Source: Magnetococcales bacterium (lineage in GTDB: Bacteria > Pseudomonadota > Magnetococcia > Magnetococcales > JADFYX01). From it: DNA of 8,088 nucleotides. The position numbers were made by a program, and so were the translations under genes. Of this stretch, positions 1 to 6,900 are shown piece after piece (position 1 is the first letter of the stretch; the number at the start of each line of letters is the position of its first letter). The notes below the pieces were generated by a model, which was given only the letters and a program-made list of their open reading frames with translations, was not told the origin of the DNA and searched no databases. Location: positions 1-8,088 of the forward strand of contig JADFYX010000101.1 in NCBI GenBank assembly GCA_015232795.1, written 5' to 3'.

Positions 1-2150
1 TTTTCAGCTTCTTGCTCTTTTGCTTTTATGGCCTCTTCGGCTGGCAACAACTCCTCAATACGCATATCCAAATCTGCTTGCGCCTTTTGCAAAACAGATC
101 CTTTGCTTAGCAACTGCTCTTCTTTTTCTATTTTTTGGGTTTGAAAAGCCTCTTGTTGCTGACGAAACTCCTCAATCTGGCTTTCTATTTTATCATTGGC
201 CTGTTTAAGCTGGTCTTTAATCTGTTTATTAATCTTTAGTTCATTTGCTTTCAAGGCTTCTTGTTCTTGTATTAATTTATCATGCTGCTTATCTAACTCT
301 TCTTGTGCCTTAATTAAAGCCATATCTTTATTTCTATACTGGGCTTCTTTATCTCTTTGGCTCTCTTTTAAAGCCTCTTCAATCTTACGAAACTCAACCC
401 TATGCTTTTTTATCTCTTCATACTGATTATCAACATCTTCTTGCACTTTAAACAGAGCATTCTCTTTGCTTTTATAGAGATCTTCTCTCTCTTGTTTTGC
501 TGCGGCAAAAGCATCTTCAAGCTTGCGTAACTCAACTTGTCGTTGGCTAATTTCAGCAAGGTGTAATTTGTGCTGAGCCTTAACACGCTTTAATGCCTCT
601 TGCTCTTTGGCTTGATAGGTTTTTTCCCCTATTCGCAGTGCATCATAACGCCTTTCGATATCTGCTTCGGCTTTTAGCAAAGCAGCATCTCTATCTTCAT
701 GCTGAGCTTGTGTCTCTTTACTTGCTATTTGAAAAGCCTCTTGTTGCTGACGAAACTCTATTCTTAGAGCCTCTATTTCGCAAATAGAGTAAGCATGTTG
801 ATCCTGAATACTTTTTTCAGAATCTTGCTTTTCTACCTTAAAAGCCTCTTTCTCCATAATTAATTGATCATAACGCTTATCTAAATCTTCTTGTGCCTTT
901 AATAGAGCAGCATCTTTGTTAGCATAAAACTCTTGTTTCTCTTTTTCTCTTTCTTGTTGGGCTAGTTGCAAAGTTTCTTGTTGCTGATTAAATTCATTTT
1001 TTTGCTTATCAAGTTCGTTATACCGCCTATCTATCTCTTTTTTTGCTTCTGCTAGAGAACCATCTTTATTTTTATATAGTAGCTCTCTCTCTTGTTGGGT
1101 TTTTTGATAAATCTCTTGTTGCTTACGTAAATCAACCCACTGTTTTTCTATTTCCCCTTGCTGCTTACGTAACTCAGCTCTCTGCTCCTCTTTTTGGGCA
1201 ATGAACTGCTTTTGTTGGGCAGAAATACGTAAAGCAGCCTCTTGCTCTTTAACATTCAACTCATCTTCGGCTTTTATCAGTTCATTATAACGCTTATCTA
1301 ATGCCCCTTGCGACTGTAGCAACGCCATGTTTTTGCTTTTATATATTGCTGCGCGCTCTTTTTCAGTCGCCTGCAATGCTTCTTGTTGATAACGTAAATC
1401 AACCTGTAGATTTTCTATTTTAACAAGGGCATCTTTATGCTTGATTTGAATACGTTTGTCAGCCTCTTGCTCTTTGACAATAATAGCTTTTTGGGCTGGT
1501 ATTAGCTCCTCATAACGTTTATCTATATCTGCTTGGGCCTGCAATAAAGCAATATCCTTGCTCTTATAAAGGGCTGCTCTCTCGTTTTCGCTCTTTTGTA
1601 AAGCCTCTTGTTGCTGATGCAGTTCAAGCTTAATCCTTTGCACCTCTTCAAGAGACTTTTTTTCCATATTTTGCAGGCGTTTTCTCGCCTTCTGTTTTTT
1701 TGCCTTAAATGTTTCTTTCTCTTGCCTCAGTTCCTCATAACGACCATCCAGGGCAGCTTGAGATTTTAACAAAGCATCTTCTTTGCTTCTATACTGAGCT
1801 TCTCTATCTTTTTGGGTTGCGTAAAAAATCTCTTGTTGCTGGACTAACTTAATCCTTTGAATCTCTATTTCGTCATTGGCCTGCTTATGCTGAGCCTGAA
1901 TTTTTTTTCTCTCTTCTTGCTCTATGGTGTTTAACGCATCTTTTTTAAGTATCAGTTCATCAAAACGTTTATCTAAATCTTCCTGGGCCTTTAATAGTGC
2001 AGAATTTTTGTTATCATGCTGGGCATCTCTTTCTTTTTGTTGTACTTTTAAAGCCTCTTGCTGCTTTTGCAACTCAACTTGCTGCTTTTGAATCTCTTCT
2101 TGCCGCTTATCTAACTCCTGGGATGTTTGCAATAAAGCCGAGTGCTTGCT
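1..2150 (-). repeat. In-gene coiled-coil modules with 75- and 46-residue periods
   Basis: The anchor [SND][KR]-x2-ALLKAQ-x-DLDKRY-x-EL occurs 11 times, with first residues at protein positions 66, 112, 187, 262, 337, 426, 476, 551, 626, 672 and 747. Successive spacings are 46, 75, 75, 75, 89, 50, 75, 75, 46 and 75 residues. The 75-residue (225-bp) long unit contains an anchor, a KEQEA-type stretch, a middle helix, QQEA and an ER-x3-YK stretch. The 46-residue unit lacks about 29 residues from the middle, and the 89-residue spacing is a long unit plus 14 residues. This is tandem duplication with deletion and insertion inside one frame. Confidence 0.85.
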
Positions 2151-2345
2151 CTCATAAAGATCTTTTCTCTCATTTTCAGCAGCTTCTAAAGCCTCTTGAA
2201 GTTTGCGTAACTCAGCCTTTTGGTTTTCTATATCATTGCGCATAGATTCAGCAGCAGGGAGTGTTGGAATAGCCTGACTATTTCGCAGTTTTGGCTTTAA
2301 GGCAAAAAACGAAGTTGCTATGTTGGAGCCGTGATTATGTTTCAT
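1..2345 (-). CDS. Giant repetitive coiled-coil protein, 3'-truncated by window edge
   Basis: Reading the minus strand from an ATG at 2345-2343, the frame stays open without a stop to base 1, giving 781 codons of an unfinished protein. Residues 1 to about 34 are a non-helical, His/Pro/Ser-containing head (starts MKHNHGSNIA). From about residue 35 to the edge the chain is almost entirely Glu, Gln, Lys, Arg, Ala and Leu with virtually no Pro or Gly, as expected of a long continuous coiled coil. No signal peptide or membrane segment is seen, so a cytoplasmic filament, scaffold or effector-like protein is likely. A module containing ALLKAQ and LDKRY recurs 11 times (see the repeat entry). The start is chosen because no in-frame ATG or GTG lies just upstream; an AGGT only 3 nt before the ATG is a poor, tightly spaced ribosome site. 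It is transcribed divergently from the RelA/SpoT-like gene. I do not recognise a named family; similarity to SMC or myosin-like proteins would probably reflect composition only. Confidence 0.9.
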   Translation of the reverse strand, partial: MKHNHGSNIATSFFALKPKLRNSQAIPTLPAAESMRNDIENQKAELRKLQEALEAAENERKDLYESKHSALLQTSQELDKRQEEIQKQQVELQKQQEALKVQQKERDAQHDNKNSALLKAQEDLDKRFDELILKKDALNTIEQEERKKIQAQHKQANDEIEIQRIKLVQQQEIFYATQKDREAQYRSKEDALLKSQAALDGRYEELRQEKETFKAKKQKARKRLQNMEKKSLEEVQRIKLELHQQQEALQKSENERAALYKSKDIALLQAQADIDKRYEELIPAQKAIIVKEQEADKRIQIKHKDALVKIENLQVDLRYQQEALQATEKERAAIYKSKNMALLQSQGALDKRYNELIKAEDELNVKEQEAALRISAQQKQFIAQKEEQRAELRKQQGEIEKQWVDLRKQQEIYQKTQQERELLYKNKDGSLAEAKKEIDRRYNELDKQKNEFNQQQETLQLAQQEREKEKQEFYANKDAALLKAQEDLDKRYDQLIMEKEAFKVEKQDSEKSIQDQHAYSICEIEALRIEFRQQQEAFQIASKETQAQHEDRDAALLKAEADIERRYDALRIGEKTYQAKEQEALKRVKAQHKLHLAEISQRQVELRKLEDAFAAAKQEREDLYKSKENALFKVQEDVDNQYEEIKKHRVEFRKIEEALKESQRDKEAQYRNKDMALIKAQEELDKQHDKLIQEQEALKANELKINKQIKDQLKQANDKIESQIEEFRQQQEAFQTQKIEKEEQLLSKGSVLQKAQADLDMRIEELLPAEEAIKAKEQEAE

Positions 2346-2386
2346 AATACCTGAAAAAAATATGATGTTATGTCGGGTATCTGCAT
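2342..2386 (-). promoter_or_regulatory. Possible 14-codon leader ORF overlapping the coiled-coil start
   Basis: On the minus strand an ATG at 2386-2384 opens a 14-codon frame (MQIPDITSYFFQVL). Its TGA stop overlaps the coiled-coil gene's ATG as ATGA, an arrangement that can couple translation of two cistrons. A weak GGT sits just upstream of this ATG. The coiled-coil gene has only a tightly spaced AGGT of its own, so coupling would help explain its initiation. The reading frame is certain, but 14 codons can easily arise by chance and there is no independent evidence of translation. Confidence 0.2.
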
Positions 2387-2420
2387 ACTACCGTTAAATC
2401 TATGGCGATGGCCTATTAAG

Positions 2421-2450
2421 ATTGTAACTTTATTAATTACCATCATTTAA
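2421..2450 (-). promoter_or_regulatory. Weak candidate promoter for the coiled-coil gene
   Basis: On the minus strand TACAAT (2426-2421) matches five of six bases of the sigma-70 -10 consensus. A poor -35, TTAAAT (2450-2445), stands 18 nt upstream. It would place the transcript start roughly 65-75 nt before the coiled-coil ATG, and the leader ORF would be inside the 5' untranslated region. In such AT-rich DNA, hexamers of this quality occur by chance. Confidence 0.2.
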
Positions 2451-2658
2451 GCAATATCAACCTACTTTTACTGCAAAGTTTATATGCGCTTACTACCTAT
2501 ATAAGCAATAATTGCGCCGGAAAATAACAGCTTAATATAATATGAATATTATTAGCAAAATCCTGATAGTTACCTTGACAAATTAACCATTATTTAACTC
2601 ATCATTTTTCACATTTTTTATCAGAAATTTTGGTGAGTGGTATATAGGGTTTGAGTTA

Positions 2659-2667
2659 TGATATGAT
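2659..2667 (+). promoter_or_regulatory. Candidate extended -10 promoter for the RelA/SpoT-like gene
   Basis: TGA followed by TATGAT (2662-2667) forms an extended -10 element (TGn plus a near-consensus hexamer), which can work without a good -35. A second TATGAT overlaps it at 2657-2662. No strong -35 lies 16-18 nt upstream. Initiation about 7 nt downstream would give a leader of roughly 50 nt before the GTG start at 2724. Only the sequence match supports this. Confidence 0.35.
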
Positions 2668-2712
2668 GGTCACCTACAAAAAAATGTAAAACTTTTAAAG
2701 CTTGATAATTAC

Positions 2713-2716
2713 AGGG
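2713..2716 (+). promoter_or_regulatory. Ribosome binding site supporting the GTG start at 2724
   Basis: AGGG lies 7 nt before the GTG at 2724, a normal Shine-Dalgarno distance. An in-frame TAA at 2718-2720 rules out any upstream start, and the next Met is only at residue 52, inside the conserved domain. The GTG is therefore the best start. Confidence 0.6.
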
Positions 2717-2723
2717 TTAAATA

Positions 2724-3923
2724 GTGTCTTTATATTCAAAGAATATAGAAAGTATACTCAATAAATATGATGCGGATTTTGATCTACACAAATCATATAA
2801 AGATAGACTTGTTGGGATTTTACAAGAGGTGTTCAACAGAACAACTATTCCTATCCATTCTATATCTGGCAACATTATGTCAAGGGAGGTTTTGCGTAAC
2901 AAACTGTTAGAAAAAGGGGCCATTTACAATGAGTTAGGCGACATCAAAAATCTTGTCAGCATAACTGTTGTATCCTACTTTCAAGATGATATCAACCTCT
3001 CAGTTTCTATTATAAATAAAGAATTTATCATTGAAAACATCCCTTTAACAACTTTGGAGAACGACGCACAAAACCAGTTCGGCATTTTGTTGCAACGCTT
3101 TAATTTAATTTTACCCGAAACCAAATATCGTCAAGTCGAATATGAAAGATATACATCTATTCATGCCCAATTAAATGTAAGAACAGCACTGCAAGATTCT
3201 TGGTCTAACGTAAAAAATGTGTTTGATGAAATGGTTGTTAACAACAACATTAACAGCAATGATATAAATCAACTTGCTCAGGTATCCTACCTGTTAAAAA
3301 TGGCAGATGCTGAACTTTGTAGAATTAAATCTGCTTTAATCAGTCAAAATACAAATAGGGAGTCCAACTCAAGCAACACGGCTTCAACACAAGAGCAAAC
3401 GGTAGCTTCTCATCAGCAAAATATACCATCACAACTTCAAGATAAAAATTCACACGCAACTGATAACGAGCAACAGACAGAGCAGTCTGATGCTGAGTTT
3501 ATGAGGTTTGTATCTGAACTGGAAACATTTATTTTAAACGACAGAGTTGCAAGAGCATTAGATAGAAAAATATCAGACTATTTTAATGCCACACTAACAT
3601 ATAACGATGAGTTTCTGTCATCGTTAGCAAGTATTTACACTAATATGCGCCTAAATGCTGTAAACAGTATTAAAGTTCAGCTTGATGAAAACCGCGAGGT
3701 AATCAGCACTCTTATGAAACATGTCTTTGGTGACATGTCAGACAATGCCCCGGAAAATGTATACAGAGGGTCATCATTGTTAGTGCTGTTTTATATTCTT
3801 ATTGCTCAGACTGGTAATATCGAAATCATCAAAAGGCAAATTCAAGATAATTCTGCCTTAGAAGGGATCACAACTGATGAATTTGCCAATGATCTGCTCT
3901 TCTACTACAGAAAATCTGTCTAA
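2724..3923 (+). CDS. Degenerate RelA/SpoT synthetase-fold protein (probable pseudo-enzyme)
   Basis: This is a complete 399-residue cytoplasmic protein starting at GTG, with no signal peptide. Residues 1-201 follow, by eye, the order of stand-alone RelA/SpoT (GTP pyrophosphokinase) domains. There is an N-terminal helix region, then IPIHSISGNI (42-51) where the family has H-S-V-x-x-R-x-K, then KLLEKG (60-65). These are followed by NLVSITVVSYFQDD (76-89) for the D-L-x-G-x-R-I-x-x-Y-F-x-D-D strand, FG-ILLQR (119-125) for FGYRSxH, and QLNVRTALQDSW (149-160) for ExQIRTxLQHAW. LAQVSYLLKMADAEL (184-198) matches the usual helix after the domain. The scaffold is kept, but the Arg/Lys, Asp, Tyr-Arg-Ser-His and Glu/Gln residues needed for pyrophosphate transfer are replaced, so ppGpp synthesis is unlikely. 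Residues about 203-256 are a Ser/Asn/Gln/Thr-rich linker; 257-399 are a helical domain I cannot name. The assignment of the fold is by eye, and the loss of activity is inferred from it. A divergent synthetase using other residues remains possible. Confidence 0.7.
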   Translation: MSLYSKNIESILNKYDADFDLHKSYKDRLVGILQEVFNRTTIPIHSISGNIMSREVLRNKLLEKGAIYNELGDIKNLVSITVVSYFQDDINLSVSIINKEFIIENIPLTTLENDAQNQFGILLQRFNLILPETKYRQVEYERYTSIHAQLNVRTALQDSWSNVKNVFDEMVVNNNINSNDINQLAQVSYLLKMADAELCRIKSALISQNTNRESNSSNTASTQEQTVASHQQNIPSQLQDKNSHATDNEQQTEQSDAEFMRFVSELETFILNDRVARALDRKISDYFNATLTYNDEFLSSLASIYTNMRLNAVNSIKVQLDENREVISTLMKHVFGDMSDNAPENVYRGSSLLVLFYILIAQTGNIEIIKRQIQDNSALEGITTDEFANDLLFYYRKSV

Positions 3924-3934
3924 ATTTTAGGAGC
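3924..3934. other. 11-bp junction between convergent genes
   Basis: The TAA of the RelA/SpoT-like gene (3921-3923) and the TGA of the Sel1 gene (minus strand, 3937-3935) are separated by only 11 bp. No GC-rich hairpin with a T-run is present on either strand. Only AT-rich inverted sequences (AAATTTTA at 3922-3929 and TAAAATTT at 3962-3969) and a 10-bp palindrome (TGGCTAGCCA, 3948-3957) lie nearby. Transcripts from the two genes probably overlap at their 3' ends. Confidence 0.6.
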
Positions 3935-6900
3935 TCAAACTTGATTATGGCTAGCCAGTTTTAAAATTTCTTCTTTTAATCTTTTGCCATAATTCCGCCA
4001 ATTTACATATATTCCATCGCACTGCTTAATAAAAAATACTCGCACCTCTGGAACCTCACCAAACTCACCACTATCCAATCTTTTTTCCATATCTTGGGCA
4101 TATTGTGCCGCTTGCTCCACAGGCTTTAGAGTTGTATCGCTTATTACATCTTCAACAGCATTAATTCTTTTAAGGTTTAAGTCTGCCATCGCCTCTTTTG
4201 CTAGTTGATCATAATTTGAATAATTAAACATGTCGTAAGCTATATTGGCTTGCAGATCTACAAAAAGCATTTCCACTGTAGTTTTTACTGTTTTGCACAG
4301 AGAAAAATATTCTTCTACTTTTGCTGTATCAATATCATCACCGACATGGCTGAAATAATATTCATCCTTTTTTAGTATCGAGCAAATTTCATTTATGTAG
4401 ACAGGTTTCCTATCAAGAAAATCTACCTCTTCTTCTAAAACTTCTTCTTCATCTTCTGATTCCGCCATCTGGTCAGCTAATTCTGATGACTCCTTTGATG
4501 TGGGGATGTTCTGGGTATCTTGATTGGCTATAGGGTTGGAGATATCTGGCAGATTTTTTTGGGCCTCTTGCTCAATTTGTTCGTTTATTTTAGTTAGTTG
4601 GGTTTGTGCTATAGCATCACCTTGAACTGCTGCAAGTTCATACCATCTGCTTGCCTCTTCAATGTCCAAACTCACCACTTGCCCCTCAAGATATATGTCA
4701 CCAAGGATCAACTGTGCACTTAACAGACCCTGATTAGCGGCTTTTTTGAACCATTTTATAGATTTAACATAGTCTAGAGCCACACCTTGGCCTTTGCCAA
4801 ACATAACTCCAAGTTCATATTGAGCAGAGGGATCACCCTGTTGGGCTACCGGTTTAAAATATTTATAGGCTTTTTGATAATCTTGTTTGATACCAATACC
4901 ATCTTTATATCTTTGTCCCATCTCAATTTGTGCTAATTGGTTACCCTGTTTTGCAGCCATTTCATACCATTTGGCTGCACTTATAGGTTCAGGTTCTACA
5001 CCCAACCCATCAGCATATATTTTACCTAGTTGCAACTGGGCAGCTTCACCTCCTTTAAGTGCGGCTTTTTCAAACCATTTTATCGCCTCTTTGTTATCTT
5101 GGGGAACTTTGTCACCCTGTTGGTACATCTGGGCTATAATCATCTGGGCTTGTGAGTTGTCAACTTTTGCAGCTTCTTTATAAAACCCCAATGCGACAGA
5201 ATAATCAGGCTCTACCCCGAGGCCGTTATAATAAATTTCTCCTAGTTGAAAATTTGCCGTAGGGTCACCTTGCTTTGCTGCTTTTTCATACCAAGTGCGT
5301 GCCTCTTGATAGTTGGAAGGGTATTCATTAAAACCATTAAAATAGAGAGTGGCAACTGACATTTGGGCTTTAAGATCGTTTTTGTCAGCCCCTTTCAAAT
5401 ACCAACTTATAGCAACAGCATAATTTGCCTCAACGCCTTCACCTTTTGTAAAAATTTCTCCTAATTGATACAGAGCAGCAAGATTACCCTGTGCTCCAGC
5501 TTTTTCGTACCAATTGATTGCAACTTCTAAATTTTTATCAATCCACTGCCCCTCCGCAAATATCTGTCCAAGCTCATACTGGGCAAGCTCATTATCTTGC
5601 ATGGCTGCCTGTTCAAACCATGGGATAGCCTGTTTAGTACCTTTTACCCCACTAAAAAAGCTCTGTAATATTTTTGCAAGATGATATTGGGCAAGGGTAT
5701 GGCCCAAACCAGCGGCTTTTTCATACCAAATTATAGCTTGCTGGCTATCCTGCTCCACTCCTTCACCCTGTTCATACATTAAACCAAGACGAAATTGAGC
5801 TGTAATATCTCCCTGTGTTGCAGCTTTTAAATACCATTTGAAAGCTTCGTAATAATCTGCTCCAACACCAATACCTTCATAAAATATTTTACCCAAACTT
5901 CCTTGAGCCACCAGGTTATCCTGATTTGCTGAGTGCTCAAACCATCTGATGGCCTGTTGCATCTCCTGCTCTACACCTAAACCATTTTCATATATCAAGG
6001 CCAACTCACACTGGGCTAAGGCATGACCCAAAAGGGCCGCTTTTTCATACCATTGGAAGGCATCTTTTTGATTTTTGCCAATCTTCCCCAAGCCGTTGGA
6101 ATATATCAAACCTAGCTGATATTGGGCTTGGGAGCTATCGTTGTCGGCTGCCATTTCATACCAAGTAACAGCTATATTGTGGTTATGAACACCCTTCTGA
6201 TTAGCATACAAATCTCCCAACCTTAATTGAGCGGATATCTCGCCACCTTTGGCTGCAAGTTTGTACCAGCGAATAGCCTCTGCCAGATCTTTTGCAACTC
6301 CATCTCCATTATCATATAAAATAGCCAAGCGGTTTTGGGCGGTGATATTCTCTTGCATGGCAGACATTTCATACCATTTTATGGCCTCTAGCACATCACC
6401 CTCAACACCAACGCCGTTTTCTAAGTTGTAGCCATAGTTTAGCTGTGCCTGCTCTAAACCTTGTTGAGCAGCCTGTTTAAACCAGTGGGTTGCTTTACTA
6501 TTATCCTGCTCTACACCTGTACCGTTGCTATATAAAACACCTAGTTCAAATTGCGCGTTAGCTTCTCCTTGTTCTGCTGCCTGTTCGTACCATTTTGCAG
6601 CTTCACCATAATCCTGTTGCACTCCCAAACCCTGGGAAAATAACTTTGCCAACTCATATTGAGATTGAGCATCTCCCTGTTGTGCAGCCCCGGCAAAATA
6701 TCCCATTGCCTTGCTGTAATCTTTATCTACTGCCAAACCTTCACAAAATATCTGTCCCAACCGTTTTAAAGCCAGGACCTCTCCTTGTTGAGCAGATTTT
6801 TTATACCATTTGATTGCCTCTTTATAATCTTGAGGAACACCCAAAGCATCCATATACATCTCTGCAATGGCAAATTGAGAGGCTGGGTGGTCAAACTCTG

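Larger units (their letters stand above)
2346..2723. other. Divergent intergenic region, AT-rich, 378 bp
   Basis: This gap separates the divergent starts of the coiled-coil gene (minus) and the RelA/SpoT-like gene (plus). It is very AT-rich and holds no convincing protein gene beyond the 14-codon leader. Visible elements are candidate promoters on both strands and a short inverted repeat (TAATAT at 2533-2538, ATATTA at 2546-2551). A perfect -35 hexamer TTGACA sits at 2575-2580, but no good -10 lies at the right distance. No tRNA, riboswitch or Rho-independent terminator was recognised. Confidence 0.8.

Noticed and set aside
20..787. Plus-strand frames of 60-80 codons at 20-208, 196-426 and 593-787
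   Set aside because: They are antisense to the coiled-coil gene. Two of them share FEKPLVADE only because the coding-strand repeats beneath them are alike.
1997..2245. Plus-strand 82-codon frame
   Set aside because: It is antisense to the first coiled-coil modules, with no ribosome site or recognisable protein.
2533..2551. AT-only inverted repeat as an operator or terminator
   Set aside because: Six-base AT arms are expected by chance in this AT-rich gap, and it has no GC stem or T-run.
2575..2580. Perfect -35 hexamer TTGACA as the promoter of the RelA/SpoT-like gene
   Set aside because: No -10-like hexamer lies 16-18 nt downstream (the sequence there is around ACTCATC), so it is not supported as a working promoter.
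2717..2923. Minus-strand 68-codon frame over the start of the RelA/SpoT-like gene
   Set aside because: It is antisense to a conserved domain and has no family features.
3948..3957. 10-bp palindrome TGGCTAGCCA as a terminator or binding site
   Set aside because: It lies within the last Sel1-protein codons, has no loop for a stable hairpin and is not repeated elsewhere in the window.
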